Source: Streptomyces anulatus (GTDB lineage Bacteria > Actinomycetota > Actinomycetes > Streptomycetales > Streptomycetaceae). Taken from it: a stretch of DNA of 64,000 nucleotides. The stretch covers positions 124,001 through 188,000 of the forward strand of contig NZ_BMVK01000001.1 in NCBI RefSeq assembly GCF_014650675.1, written 5' to 3'. The notes beneath the pieces are model-generated. The model had not been told where the DNA came from. It ran no database searches and was given only the letters and a program-made list of their open reading frames with translations. Of the stretch, positions 25,277 to 35,349 are shown piece by piece (the stretch's first letter is position 1; each line of letters begins with the position of its first letter). The translations under genes and the position numbers were made by a program.

Positions 25277-26806
25277 TCACGGGCCGGTGGTCCCTGCGCC
25301 CCCGGTGCGCTCCAGGAAGGGTTCCAGCAGCCCCGGTACGGCCTCGGCGGCGAAGGCGAGTCCCTCGGCGGCGTCGGCGTCGTACACCGTGTAGGAGCCC
25401 CCGCCGGCTGCGGTGGTGGCCGTGATGCTCACCAGCCCGGCCCGGCGCTGGAAGACCGACTGCTTGACCGTCCAGCCGATCACCCCGGCCCGCTCCAGGG
25501 CGGCCGTGGAACGGCGGACCGTGCCGGAGCGGGTGACCAGATAGCGCCCGGAGAGCGCGTGCCCGAGCCCCCGGTACGCGTCCAGGGCGAGCACCACCGC
25601 CACGGGGACGGCCACCACCGCGCAGCCGAGCGCGATCCACAGCAGCACGGGCGTGAGCAGCGCCCCGAGGACGGTCAGGACGAGGACCGGGCCGAGGGCC
25701 GCGGCGAGTGACCAGCGCAGTCTGCGCCCCCGGGCGGCACGCGGGTGGCGGACGAGTGCGGCGCCGGTCGGGGTGACCGACTCGCGCAGCACGTCGGCGG
25801 CGACGGTGTCGGCGCGGGTCCGGGGCGCGGCCGGGAGCAGGGTGTTGTGGTCGGCGTTCCTGGCCTCGTGGTCCTTGGCGAGGCCGGTGGTGATGGCGTC
25901 CAGCCGGGCCGCGCCGACCAGCCGTACGCCCAGCGGCTCGACCAGGTCGACGCCGCGCAGCCGGGCCTCCTCGACGGAGATGGAGCGGGAGGTGAACAGT
26001 CCGCGCCGCACGCGCAGCGTGCCGCCCGGCTCGCGCTCCAGGCGGTAGTTCCACCACATCTCGATCCAGAGGCCCAGCGCCCCCACGACACCCGCGACCA
26101 GGGCGGCCAGCACCAGGACGATGATCGTCCAGAGCAGCGGGGTGTCCCGGAAGCGGTCGCCGACCCAGTCGATGACCTCGCCCTGGGCCCCGACCCAGTC
26201 GCTGACCTGGAGCACGGCCCCGGCGGCGGCGCCGCCGAGCATGGGGGCGACGAAGGAGACCGGGGCATAGCGGATCCAGCGCGGGTCCAGGACGGCCAGT
26301 TCCCCTTCGCGGTGGCCCCCGTCGGCCGGTGCGGTGGCGGCGCGCTCCAGGAGGAGGCGGCGCAGCCGTTCGCCCTCGGCGCGGGTGACCGGGTCCAGTT
26401 CGAGGGTGGACTCGGAGCCCTGTTCACCGGTGCCGATCCTGACGGTGACCAGGCCGAGGAGGCGGAGCATCAGGTTGGCGGTGAGGTCGACCGTGCGGAT
26501 GCGGCTGCGGGCCAGGGAGCGGCGCTTGACGAGGAGGAGGCCGGTGTGGAGGTCGACGCGCTCCTCGCCGATCCGGTAGCGGGTGCGGTGCCAGCGGACG
26601 CGGTCGGCGCCCGCCGCGACCCCGATGACCAGGACGGCTCCGGCGAACACCTGGAGCACGGCGGCGGGCAGGCTGAACCACCGGGTGAGCCCGAGCGTGA
26701 CGGGGATGGCAGCGCCCGCGACGACCCCCGCCACGACGAGGGCGGTGACCAGGACCGTACGCGGGTCGAGGCGGCGCCAGTCGGCGGGCGGGGCGGCGGT
26801 GCTCAT
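25277..26806 (-). CDS. PH-domain (bPH_2) membrane protein, YdbT-like
   Basis: 509 residues with paired membrane helices (VLVTALVVAGVVAGAAIP, ALVAGVVGALGLWIEMWW, LGPVLVLTVLGALLTPVL) alternating with bacterial PH domains, e.g. RYRIGEERVDLHTGLLLVKR and VKRRSLARSRIRTVDL. The layout of repeated two-helix plus bPH_2 units is the YdbT organisation. ATG 26806 overlaps the stop of the smaller PH gene (ATGA), matching the YdbS-YdbT pair, which in Bacillus is linked to membrane stress and resistance to antimicrobial peptides. Function here not known. Confidence 0.85.
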   Translation of the reverse strand: MSTAAPPADWRRLDPRTVLVTALVVAGVVAGAAIPVTLGLTRWFSLPAAVLQVFAGAVLVIGVAAGADRVRWHRTRYRIGEERVDLHTGLLLVKRRSLARSRIRTVDLTANLMLRLLGLVTVRIGTGEQGSESTLELDPVTRAEGERLRRLLLERAATAPADGGHREGELAVLDPRWIRYAPVSFVAPMLGGAAAGAVLQVSDWVGAQGEVIDWVGDRFRDTPLLWTIIVLVLAALVAGVVGALGLWIEMWWNYRLEREPGGTLRVRRGLFTSRSISVEEARLRGVDLVEPLGVRLVGAARLDAITTGLAKDHEARNADHNTLLPAAPRTRADTVAADVLRESVTPTGAALVRHPRAARGRRLRWSLAAALGPVLVLTVLGALLTPVLLWIALGCAVVAVPVAVVLALDAYRGLGHALSGRYLVTRSGTVRRSTAALERAGVIGWTVKQSVFQRRAGLVSITATTAAGGGSYTVYDADAAEGLAFAAEAVPGLLEPFLERTGGAGTTGP

Positions 26807-27309
26807 GTGGCGTCGCCGGGGGTGTCGCGGGTGATCCGGGTGAGCTGCCGGGCGAGGTCGGCGGCGACCTCGTGGTCCAGGCCCGCGATCCGTACCGCGC
26901 CCTTGGCGGAGGCGGTGGTGACGGTGACGGTGGCGAGCCGGAAGAGCTGCTCCAGCGGGCCCCGTACGGTGTCGACGGTCTGGATCCGGGACATCGGGGC
27001 GATCCGCCACTCCTGCCAGAAGAACCCGGTACGGACGTACACCGCGTCCTCGGTGATCTCCCAGCGGTGCGTACGGAACCACCACAGGGGGAAGAGGACG
27101 GCGGCCGCCGTGCCCACCGCGGCCAGGACCGCGGCGGGCAGCAGCAGCCAGAAGCGGGCCGGCTCGATCAGCGCGCCCAGCACCACGAGCGGCACGACGG
27201 GCACGGCCGTCAGCAGCAGCCACTGGGCCCGCCACCAGCCGACGGCGCGCTCGTTCAGCGTGTTGCGCGGCGGCCGCAGCACTACCGCCGTCCCCTCCCC
27301 CTGTGGCAT
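26803..27309 (-). CDS. PH-domain (bPH_2) membrane protein, YdbS-like
   Basis: 168 residues: two helices (WLLLTAVPVVPLVVLGALI and WLLLPAAVLAAVGTAAAVLF) followed by one bPH_2 domain (HRWEITEDAVYVRTGFFWQE, MSRIQTVDTVRGPLEQLF). It starts 4 nt after the pgi stop and overlaps the YdbT-like gene by 4 nt, giving a pgi-ydbS-ydbT transcription unit. Confidence 0.86.
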   Translation of the reverse strand: MPQGEGTAVVLRPPRNTLNERAVGWWRAQWLLLTAVPVVPLVVLGALIEPARFWLLLPAAVLAAVGTAAAVLFPLWWFRTHRWEITEDAVYVRTGFFWQEWRIAPMSRIQTVDTVRGPLEQLFRLATVTVTTASAKGAVRIAGLDHEVAADLARQLTRITRDTPGDAT

Positions 27310-27313
27310 CGGC

Positions 27314-28972
27314 TCAGCGCCCGCGCAGCGTGCGGTAGGCGTCGACCAGGGCGGCGGTGGAGCTGTCCAGCTGCCCGGCGTCGGCTCCCCCGCTCTCCGT
27401 CAGGAGCGGTTCGATCTTCTTGGCGAGGACCTTGCCGAGCTCGACGCCCCACTGGTCGAAGGAGTCGATGTTCCAGATGGCGCCCTGGACGAAGACCTTG
27501 TGCTCGTAGAGCGCGATGAGCTGGCCGAGGACCGAGGGGGTCAGCTTGTCGGCGAGGATCGTCGTCGTGGGGTGGTTGCCCCGGAACGTCTTGTGCGGGA
27601 CCAGCTCCTCGGGCACCCCTTCCGCCCGGACCTCTTCGGGCGTCTTGCCGAAGGCGAGGGCCTGGGTCTGGGCGAAGAAGTTGGCCATCAGCAGGTCGTG
27701 CTGGGCGATCAGCCCGGGCAGCAGGTCGTGGACCGGGGCGGCGAAGCCGATGAAGTCCGCCGGGATCAGCTTGGTGCCCTGGTGGATCAACTGGTAGTAC
27801 GCGTGCTGCCCGTTGGTGCCGGGCGTGCCCCAGACGACCGGTCCGGTCTGCCAGTCCACGGGGTTGCCGTCACGGTCGACGGACTTGCCGTTGGACTCCA
27901 TGTCGAGCTGCTGGAGGTATGCGGTGAACTTGGACAGGTAGTGGCTGTACGGCAGCACCGCGTGCGCCTGGGCGTCGAAGAAGTTGCCGTACCAGACGCC
28001 GAGGAGGCCGAGGAGGAGCGGGGCGTTCTCCTCGGCGGGGGCGGTGCGGAAGTGCTCGTCGACGAGGTGGAAGCCGTCGAGCATCTCGCGGAAGCGGTCC
28101 GGTCCGATGGCGACCATCAGCGAGAGGCCGATCGCCGAGTCGTAGGAGTAGCGGCCGCCGACCCAGTCCCAGAACTCGAACATGTTGGCCGTGTCGATGC
28201 CGAACTCCTCGACCTTCTCGGCATTGGTCGACAGGGCGACGAAGTGCTGGGCGACGGCGTCCTGACCGGCCTTCAGCTCGGTCAGCAGCCAGTCCCGGGC
28301 GGAGGTGGCGTTGGTGATGGTCTCGATCGTCGTGAACGTCTTCGAGGCGATGACGAACAGCGTCTCGGCCGGGTCGAGGTCACGGACGGCCTCGTGCAGA
28401 TCGGCGCCGTCGACGTTGGAGACGAAGCGGAGCGTGAGCGCGCGGTCCGTGAAGGAGCGCAGCACCTCGTACGCCATGGCGGGCCCGAGGTCGGAGCCGC
28501 CGATCCCGATGTTGACGATGTTCTTGACGGGCTTGCCGGTGTGACCGGTCCACTGCCCCGACCGGACCTTCTCGGCGAAGCCGGCCATCTTGTCCAGGAC
28601 GGCGTGCACGGCGGGTACGACATTCTCGCCGTCGACCTCGATCACCGCGTCGCGGGGGGCGCGGAGCGCGGTGTGCAGGACCGCCCGGTCCTCGGTGGTG
28701 TTGATCTTCTCGCCCCGGAACATCGCGTCCCGCAGCTCCGCGACCCCGGTGGCGGCGGCGAGTTCGCGCAGCAGGCGCAGCGTCTCGTCGGTGACCAGGT
28801 GCTTGGAGTAGTCGAGGTGGAGGTCGCCGACCCGGAGGGTGTAGGCGGTGCCCCGGTCCGGCTGCCGCGCGAACAGCTCGCGCAGCTGGGGTGCGCCGAG
28901 CTCCTCACGGTGCTTCGCGAGAGCCGTCCACTCGGGTGTCTGGTTGAGCTTGGTTCGGCTTGCTGCGTTCAT
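27314..28972 (-). CDS. pgi: Glucose-6-phosphate isomerase
   Basis: 552 residues, the long bacterial type. Interconverts glucose-6-P and fructose-6-P. Signatures: [35 protein letters not shown], the catalytic Glu in [19 protein letters not shown], and [18 protein letters not shown] near the end. An upstream in-frame GTG/ATG exists, but [15 protein letters not shown] at 28972 matches the usual N-terminus. First gene of a unit with the two PH-domain genes. Confidence 0.96.
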   Translation of the reverse strand: MNAASRTKLNQTPEWTALAKHREELGAPQLRELFARQPDRGTAYTLRVGDLHLDYSKHLVTDETLRLLRELAAATGVAELRDAMFRGEKINTTEDRAVLHTALRAPRDAVIEVDGENVVPAVHAVLDKMAGFAEKVRSGQWTGHTGKPVKNIVNIGIGGSDLGPAMAYEVLRSFTDRALTLRFVSNVDGADLHEAVRDLDPAETLFVIASKTFTTIETITNATSARDWLLTELKAGQDAVAQHFVALSTNAEKVEEFGIDTANMFEFWDWVGGRYSYDSAIGLSLMVAIGPDRFREMLDGFHLVDEHFRTAPAEENAPLLLGLLGVWYGNFFDAQAHAVLPYSHYLSKFTAYLQQLDMESNGKSVDRDGNPVDWQTGPVVWGTPGTNGQHAYYQLIHQGTKLIPADFIGFAAPVHDLLPGLIAQHDLLMANFFAQTQALAFGKTPEEVRAEGVPEELVPHKTFRGNHPTTTILADKLTPSVLGQLIALYEHKVFVQGAIWNIDSFDQWGVELGKVLAKKIEPLLTESGGADAGQLDSSTAALVDAYRTLRGR

Positions 28973-29085
28973 CCCGGATATCAGCCCACTTCTTCTCGTC
29001 ACTCAGCATCCCCGCTGCCCCTCCAACCTAATTGATCGAGAAGGCCGACGGCGTGGAGGAGGGCGGTGGCGCGGGAACGCGACAC

Positions 29086-29112
29086 GGCCGGACACCCGTG
29101 GGGTATCCGGCC
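29086..29112 (-). terminator. Terminator after rbpA-like gene
   Basis: GGCCGGACACCC (29086-29097) pairs with GGGTATCCGGCC (29101-29112), one mismatch, 50 nt beyond the rbpA-like stop and ahead of pgi. Confidence 0.55.
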
Positions 29113-29161
29113 GGTGAACGACTGGGTGGTCCGTGGAACGACGGGGCCAGGGCGACAGGCC

Positions 29162-29497
29162 CTAGATCTCGCCGCGGAGCTTGGCCAGCGCCTCGGCGAG
29201 GATCGCCTCGCCGTCCTCGTCGCTCCGCCGCTCGCGTACGTACGCCAGATGCGTCTTGTACGGCTCGGTGCGGGGCGGGTCGGGCGGGCTGTCCTTGTCC
29301 TGGCCGGCCGGGAAGCCGCAGCGCGGGCAGTCCCAGGTGTCCGGCACCTGCGCGTCATGGGCGAAGCTCGGCTGCGTCTCGTGCCCGTTCGAGCACCAGA
29401 AGGAGATGCGGGCGCGCGGCGCGGACTCGCCCCGCTCGGCCTCCCCCATCGGCCCCGCTCCGACCCGGCTTCCCCGGATCGCGTTGCCACTTGCCAC
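29162..29497 (-). CDS. RbpA-family RNA polymerase-binding protein
   Basis: 111 residues. The zinc-type pattern FWCSNGHETQ...WDCPRCGFPAG (C-x3-H ... C-x2-C) and the C-terminal helix THLAYVRERRSDEDGEAIL that contacts sigma are those of RbpA, an actinobacterial RNA polymerase activator. It differs from the well-studied RbpA by the N-terminus MASGNAIRGSRVGAG and a Pro-rich stretch (SPPDPPRTEPYKT). Streptomyces carry more than one family member, so I do not assign which paralogue this is. Confidence 0.88.
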   Translation of the reverse strand: MASGNAIRGSRVGAGPMGEAERGESAPRARISFWCSNGHETQPSFAHDAQVPDTWDCPRCGFPAGQDKDSPPDPPRTEPYKTHLAYVRERRSDEDGEAILAEALAKLRGEI

Positions 29498-29602
29498 GGT
29501 CGTAACTCCCTGCGTGAGTCGAGCGATGCCCCAGTCTACGTAAGGCCCAACGCGCGTCCAGTGGAAGGAGTTACACCGTCACCGGTATGCGCGGACGACG
29601 GG

Positions 29603-29839
29603 TCAGCTGTCCAGCTTGACGAGCAGACCGAGCACCACGACGCACGCGAACCAGGCCAGACCGACCACGACGGTGATCCGGTCGAGGTTGCGCTCGGCGA
29701 CCGAGGAGCCACCGACGGAGGACTGCATGCCGCCACCGAACATGTCGGAGAGGCCGCCGCCCTTGCCCTTGTGCATGAGCACCAGCAGCATCAGCAGCAG
29801 GCTGAAGACGATCAGAGCGATCTGGAACGCCAAAACCAC
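29603..29839 (-). CDS. secG: Preprotein translocase subunit SecG
   Basis: 78 residues, two transmembrane helices (FQIALIVFSLLLMLLVLM and ITVVVGLAWFACVVVLGLL) flanking the cytoplasmic SecG loop HKGKGGGLSDMFGGG. An accessory subunit of SecYEG. Lies between tpiA and rbpA-like, its usual place in Streptomyces. Confidence 0.95.
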   Translation of the reverse strand: MVLAFQIALIVFSLLLMLLVLMHKGKGGGLSDMFGGGMQSSVGGSSVAERNLDRITVVVGLAWFACVVVLGLLVKLDS

Positions 29840-29887
29840 GGCTGGTCCCTACTTTCCGGAATTCTTGACTACTGCGTGTACGTGCAC

Positions 29888-29922
29888 CGGGGGCCGAAGG
29901 GCGCTAGCCCCTCCGGCCCCCG
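29888..29922 (-). terminator. Terminator after tpiA
   Basis: GGGGGCC (29889-29895) pairs with GGCCCCC (29915-29921), with an inner GGGC/GCCC stem, 33 nt beyond the tpiA stop. Confidence 0.7.
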
Positions 29923-29954
29923 CAAGGGTACGACGGATCGGCGCTACCGCATAC

Positions 29955-30731
29955 TCACTGGTCGCGGAAGCGGACGATCTTGACGAACTCGTCGGCGTCC
30001 AGTGCGGCGCCGCCGATGAGGGCGCCGTCCACGTCGGGCTGCGCCATGATGGCCGCGACGTTGCCGGACTTCACCGAGCCGCCGTACTGGATACGGACGG
30101 CGTCGGCCAGCTCCTGGGAGTACAGCTCGGCCAGCCGGCCACGGATCGCGCCGCAGACCTCCTGGGCGTCCTCGGGGGTGGCGACCTCGCCGGTCCCGAT
30201 GGCCCAGACCGGCTCGTAGGCGATCACGATGGTCTCGGCCTGCTCGGCCGGGATGTCCTTCAGGGCGCCGTCGAGCTGCGCGAGCGTGTAGGAGACCTGG
30301 TCACCGGCCTTGCGGATGTCCAGGCCCTCGCCGACGCAGAGGATCGGGGTCAGGCCGTGCTTGAAGGCGGCCTTCACCTTGGCGTTGCAGATCTCGTCGT
30401 TCTCGCCGTGGTACTGGCGGCGCTCGCTGTGGCCGACGGCCACGTACGTGCAGCGCAGCTTGGCGAGCATGGGGCCGGAGATCTCACCGGTGTACGCACC
30501 GGAGTCGTGCGCCGAGATGTCCTGGGCGCCGTACTTGATCTTCAGCTTGTCGCCGTCCACCAGGGTCTGCACGGAGCGCAGGTCGGTGAAGGGCGGGAGG
30601 ACGGCGACCTCGACGTCCTCGTAGTCCTTGTCGGCCAGGGCGAAGGAGAGCTTCTGGACGTGGGCGATGGCCTCGAGGTGGTTGAGGTTCATCTTCCAGT
30701 TGCCCGCCATCAGCGGGGTGCGGGTGGTCAT
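29955..30731 (-). CDS. tpiA: Triosephosphate isomerase
   Basis: 258 residues. Interconverts dihydroxyacetone-P and glyceraldehyde-3-P. Active-site motifs complete: AGNWKMNLN (Lys), [12 protein letters not shown] (His) and [20 protein letters not shown] (Glu and flexible loop). It starts 6 nt after the pgk stop with AGGA upstream, so pgk-tpiA is one unit. Confidence 0.97.
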   Translation of the reverse strand: MTTRTPLMAGNWKMNLNHLEAIAHVQKLSFALADKDYEDVEVAVLPPFTDLRSVQTLVDGDKLKIKYGAQDISAHDSGAYTGEISGPMLAKLRCTYVAVGHSERRQYHGENDEICNAKVKAAFKHGLTPILCVGEGLDIRKAGDQVSYTLAQLDGALKDIPAEQAETIVIAYEPVWAIGTGEVATPEDAQEVCGAIRGRLAELYSQELADAVRIQYGGSVKSGNVAAIMAQPDVDGALIGGAALDADEFVKIVRFRDQ

Positions 30732-30737
30732 GAAAGG

Positions 30738-31949
30738 TCAGTCCTCCAGTGCGGCGAGGCCGGGAAGCGTCTTGCCCTCGAGGTATTCGAGACTCGCGCC
30801 GCCACCGGTCGAAATATGTCCGAATGCATTCTCGTCGAAGCCCAGGATGCGAACGGCCGCGGCGGAGTCGCCACCGCCGACGACGCTGAAGGCCGACGAG
30901 TCGACGAGCGCCTGGGCGACCGCGCGGGTGCCGTCGGCGAAGTCGGGGTGCTCGAAGACGCCCATGGGGCCGTTCCAGAAGACGGTGGCCGCGTCGGCGA
31001 GCTTCGATGCGTAGAGCTTGTTGGTCTCCGGTCCGTTGTCCAGCCCCATCTGGCCGGCCGGCATGGCGTCGGCGGCGACGGTGGTGGGGTGGGCCGGGGC
31101 CTTGGTCTTGAGGTCCGGGAAGGACGGGGCGACCACGACGTCGACGGGGAGGACGAACTCCACGCCCTTCTCCTCGGCGCGTCGCAGGTACTCCCGCACG
31201 GCCGGGATCTGGTCCTCCTGGAGCAGCGAGCTGCCGACCTCGTGGCCCTGGGCCTTGAGGAAGGTGTACGCCATGCCGCCGCCGATGAGGATGCGGTCGG
31301 CCCGCTCCAGCAGGTGGTCGATCACGCCGAGCTTGTCGGAGACCTTGGCGCCGCCGAGGACGACCGCGTACGGCCGCTTGACGTCGGTGGTGAGCTTCTT
31401 CAGGACGCCGACCTCGGTGGCGATGAGGTAGCCCGCGTAGTGCGGGAGCCGGGCCGGGAGGTCGAAGACCGAGGCGTGCTTGCGGTGCACCGCGCCGAAG
31501 CCGTCGCCCACGTAGACGTCCGCGAGCTCGGCCAGCTGATCGGCGAAGGCGCCGCGCTCGGCGTCGTCCTTGGACGTCTCACCGGCGTTGAAGCGGAGGT
31601 TCTCGACGACCGCGACCCGGCCGTCGGCGAGGCCGGCGACCGCGGCGCGGGCGGACTCGCCGACCGTGTCGGTGGCGAAGGCGACCTCGGCGTCGAGGAG
31701 TTCACCCAGGCGTGCGGCGGCGGGCGCCAGCGAGAAGGCCGGGTCAGGGGCGCCCTTGGGGCGGCCGAGGTGCGAGGCGACGACGACGCGCGCGCCGGCC
31801 TCGGCGAGCTTGGCGATCGTCGGGACGACGGCGCGGATACGGCCGTCGTCGGTGATCGTGGTGCCGTCCAGCGGCACGTTGAGGTCGGCACGGACGAATA
31901 CCCGCTTGCCCGCGACCCCTTCGGCGAGAAGTTCGTCGATCGTCTTCAT
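30738..31949 (-). CDS. pgk: Phosphoglycerate kinase
   Basis: 403 residues. Transfers phosphate from 1,3-bisphosphoglycerate to ADP. N-domain motifs [14 protein letters not shown] and [15 protein letters not shown]-domain ATP site [16 protein letters not shown] and [12 protein letters not shown] 31949 ([11 protein letters not shown]) is chosen over an upstream in-frame start because the extra 21 residues are not pgk-like. The gap gene upstream ends at a strong terminator, so pgk probably has its own promoter in the short interval between. Confidence 0.97.
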   Translation of the reverse strand: MKTIDELLAEGVAGKRVFVRADLNVPLDGTTITDDGRIRAVVPTIAKLAEAGARVVVASHLGRPKGAPDPAFSLAPAAARLGELLDAEVAFATDTVGESARAAVAGLADGRVAVVENLRFNAGETSKDDAERGAFADQLAELADVYVGDGFGAVHRKHASVFDLPARLPHYAGYLIATEVGVLKKLTTDVKRPYAVVLGGAKVSDKLGVIDHLLERADRILIGGGMAYTFLKAQGHEVGSSLLQEDQIPAVREYLRRAEEKGVEFVLPVDVVVAPSFPDLKTKAPAHPTTVAADAMPAGQMGLDNGPETNKLYASKLADAATVFWNGPMGVFEHPDFADGTRAVAQALVDSSAFSVVGGGDSAAAVRILGFDENAFGHISTGGGASLEYLEGKTLPGLAALED

Positions 31950-31990
31950 CTGGCTTCCGTTACTCCTTGCAAGGACGGATGAACATGCTA

Positions 31991-32030
31991 AGGGGCTCGA
32001 CCTGCGCTTCATTGCGCAGGTCGAGCCCCT
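31991..32030 (-). terminator. Terminator between gap and pgk
   Basis: 17-bp perfect stem AGGGGCTCGACCTGCGC (31991-32007) with its complement (32014-32030), loop TTCATT, 32 nt after the gap stop. Confidence 0.88.
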
Positions 32031-32062
32031 CAGTCACATCGTTGTGCCTGCCGGCCCGAGGG

Positions 32063-33088
<1,026 letters not shown>

Positions 33089-33211
33089 TTAGGTACGCCG
33101 GTTTTCGACGCCGGCGAGTTGTATAGGGATGTCCCCGACCGCTTCCGACCCTACCTCTCCGAGGGCCCGGGGGTGACATCGAGAGGGCCACTGCGCGCCA
33201 CCGGACACGAC

Positions 33212-33249
33212 CGGAGGTCCGTACTCGTCGGTAGGAGTACGGACCTCCG
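33212..33249 (-). terminator. Terminator after whiA
   Basis: 15-bp perfect stem CGGAGGTCCGTACTC (33212-33226) with GAGTACGGACCTCCG (33235-33249), 86 nt beyond the whiA stop. It isolates the uvrC-rapZ-yvcK-whiA transcript from gap. Confidence 0.82.
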
Positions 33250-33260
33250 TTTCGCCGGGC

Positions 33261-33319
33261 GGGACCTGGGTCCCGGTGGAGCGGGACCTGGGTCCCGGCG
33301 GGTGCGGGACCAACGTCCC
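33261..33319. promoter_or_regulatory. Three spaced GGGAC-N4-GTCCC palindromes upstream of gap
   Basis: GGGACCTGGGTCCC at 33261-33274 and 33283-33296 and GGGACCAACGTCCC at 33306-33319. Starts are 22 and 23 bp apart, about two helical turns. The half-site and 4-bp spacer equal the core of the DosR/DevR box of mycobacteria (GGGACTWWAGTCCC). They lie between the whiA stop and the whiA terminator. Confidence 0.5.
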
Positions 33320-33334
33320 CTGCTCGCCGCCGAG

Positions 33335-34324
33335 TCAGCCGACCAGGCCGTCGGCGAGCTCCTCGCTGAGGGTCGACTCGGTCCCCGGGATGCCCAGATC
33401 CTGGGCCCGCTTGTCGGCCATCGCCAGCAGCCGGCGGATCCGTCCCGCGACCGCGTCCTTGGTCAGCGGCGGGTCGGCGAGCGCGCCCAGCTCCTCCAGG
33501 GAGGCCTGCTTGTGCTCCATGCGCAGCCGTCCCGCGGCGGCCAGGTGCTCGGGGACCTCCTCGCCGAGGATCTCCAGCGCACGCCCCACCCGGGCCCCGG
33601 CGGCGACCGCGGCGCGGGCCGAGCGGCGCAGGTTCGCGTCGTCGAAGTTGGCGAGCCGGTTGGCCGTGGCGCGGACCTCGCGCCGCATCCGCCGCTCCTC
33701 CCAGGCCAGCACCGCGTCATGGGCGCCGAGGCGGGTCAGCAGGGCGCCGATCGCGTCGCCGTCGCGGACCACCACCCGGTCCACTCCGCGCACCTCGCGG
33801 GCCTTCGCCGCGATGGAGAGCCGACGGGCCGCGCCGACCAGGGCGAGGGCCGCCTCGGGCCCCGGGCAGGTGACCTCCAGCGAGGAGGAGCGGCCGGGCT
33901 CGGTGAGCGAGCCGTGGGCGAGGAAGGCTCCGCGCCAGGCCGCCTCGGCGTCGCAGGTGGCCCCCGAGACCACCTGCGGGGGCAGCCCGCGGATCGGACG
34001 GCCGCGGCCGTCCACCAGACCGGTCTGGCGGGCCAGCTGGTCGCCGCCCGCCACCACCCGTACGACATAGCGCGAGCCTCGGCGCAGTCCGCCGGGGGCC
34101 ATCACGATCAGCTCCGAGCTGTGCCCGAAGATCTCCAGGATGTCGCGCTTGAGGCGGCGGGCGGCGTTGCCGGTGTCCAGCTCCGCCTCGATCACAATCC
34201 GGCCGCTCACCAGGTGCAGGCCGCCCGCGAACCGAAGAATCGCCGAGACCTCTGCTTTCCTGCAGCAGGTCCGGGTGACGGGAAGATGAGAGATTTCGTT
34301 CTTCACCGCTGGCGTCATCGCCAT
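33335..34324 (-). CDS. whiA: Sporulation transcription factor WhiA
   Basis: 329 residues. The N-terminal part ([38 protein letters not shown]) is the LAGLIDADG-like domain, and the C-terminal part ([21 protein letters not shown] then [10 protein letters not shown]) is the DNA-binding HTH. WhiA with WhiB switches aerial hyphae to sporulation septation. ATG 34324 has AAGGA 7 nt upstream; an ATG at 34318 overlapping the yvcK stop is possible. It overlaps yvcK by 10 nt and ends the uvrC-rapZ-yvcK-whiA run. Confidence 0.97.
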   Translation of the reverse strand: MAMTPAVKNEISHLPVTRTCCRKAEVSAILRFAGGLHLVSGRIVIEAELDTGNAARRLKRDILEIFGHSSELIVMAPGGLRRGSRYVVRVVAGGDQLARQTGLVDGRGRPIRGLPPQVVSGATCDAEAAWRGAFLAHGSLTEPGRSSSLEVTCPGPEAALALVGAARRLSIAAKAREVRGVDRVVVRDGDAIGALLTRLGAHDAVLAWEERRMRREVRATANRLANFDDANLRRSARAAVAAGARVGRALEILGEEVPEHLAAAGRLRMEHKQASLEELGALADPPLTKDAVAGRIRRLLAMADKRAQDLGIPGTESTLSEELADGLVG

Positions 34325-35349
34325 GGGCCGATCCTTCCATGCATCCGAAAAATACGGTCGTACGCGGCGGCCAACAGCTCCTGATCATGGACCGGAACGC
34401 CGTCGGGCGATGCCACCGGCGCCAGCTCGACCGCGGCTCCGAGCCGTAGTGCGGCATCGGCGAGTGACTCACGGTCGGGCACGGCGGCCTCATCGGCCAG
34501 CACCACGTCCAAGGCGAGTTTAGGGGCGTGTCGCCCCAAAACCTCCAAATGACGCTGCGGTGAGAAGCCTTCTGTTTCACCGGGCTGGGGTGCGAGGTTC
34601 AACGAGAGGACCTTGCGGGCCTTCGTGGTGACCAGCGCGTCGAGCAGTTCCGGCACGAGCAGGTGCGGGATCACCGAGGAGAACCAGGAGCCGGGACCGA
34701 GCACCACCCAGTCGGCGTCCAGGACCGCCTCCACGGCTTCCGGGACGGCCGGCGGGTCGGGCGGGACCACGTGCACGGACTGCACCTCGCCGGGCGTGAG
34801 CGCCACCGTGGCCTGACCGCGCACGGTGACGATCGCGTCGGGCAGATCGGGGTCGTGGCCCTTGACCAGCGCCTGGAGCTCCAGCGGGACGGCCGACATC
34901 GGCAGCACCCGCCCGTGCGCGCCGAGCAGCTTGCCGACCAGGTCGAGCGCCTGGACATGGTCGCCGAGCTGCTCCCAGAGGGCCACGATCAGCAGATTGC
35001 CGACAGCGTGCTCGTGGAGGTCTCCCTTGGACTCGAAGCGGTGCTGGATGACCCGGGACCAGGTGCGGCCCCAGTCGTCGTCGCCGCACAGCGCGGCGAG
35101 CGCCTTGCGCAGGTCGCCGGGCGGCAGCACGCCCAGTTCCTCGCGCAGCCGGCCGCTGGAGCCGCCGTCGTCGGCGACGGTGACCACAGCCGTGAGGTCG
35201 CCGGTGATCCGGCGCAGCGCCGCCAGGGACGCCGAGAGCCCCATACCGCCGCCGAGCGCGACGACCTTGGGCTGAGCACCGCGCTTGCGGCCGGAGAGCG
35301 CCGAGGTGGCGCGGCTCAGGCGTCGCATACGCAGGTTGCGTCCGGTCAC
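34315..35349 (-). CDS. yvcK: YvcK/CofD-like gluconeogenesis and cell-envelope factor
   Basis: 344 residues from GTG 35349, which overlaps the rapZ stop (GTGA). CofD-like fold with [13 protein letters not shown] nucleotide loop, [20 protein letters not shown] and [20 protein letters not shown]. In other bacteria YvcK binds UDP-sugars and is needed for cell shape under gluconeogenic conditions. Reading further upstream in this frame runs antisense-like through rapZ and is not coding. Always next to rapZ and whiA in actinobacteria. Confidence 0.95.
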   Translation of the reverse strand: MTGRNLRMRRLSRATSALSGRKRGAQPKVVALGGGMGLSASLAALRRITGDLTAVVTVADDGGSSGRLREELGVLPPGDLRKALAALCGDDDWGRTWSRVIQHRFESKGDLHEHAVGNLLIVALWEQLGDHVQALDLVGKLLGAHGRVLPMSAVPLELQALVKGHDPDLPDAIVTVRGQATVALTPGEVQSVHVVPPDPPAVPEAVEAVLDADWVVLGPGSWFSSVIPHLLVPELLDALVTTKARKVLSLNLAPQPGETEGFSPQRHLEVLGRHAPKLALDVVLADEAAVPDRESLADAALRLGAAVELAPVASPDGVPVHDQELLAAAYDRIFRMHGRIGPWR

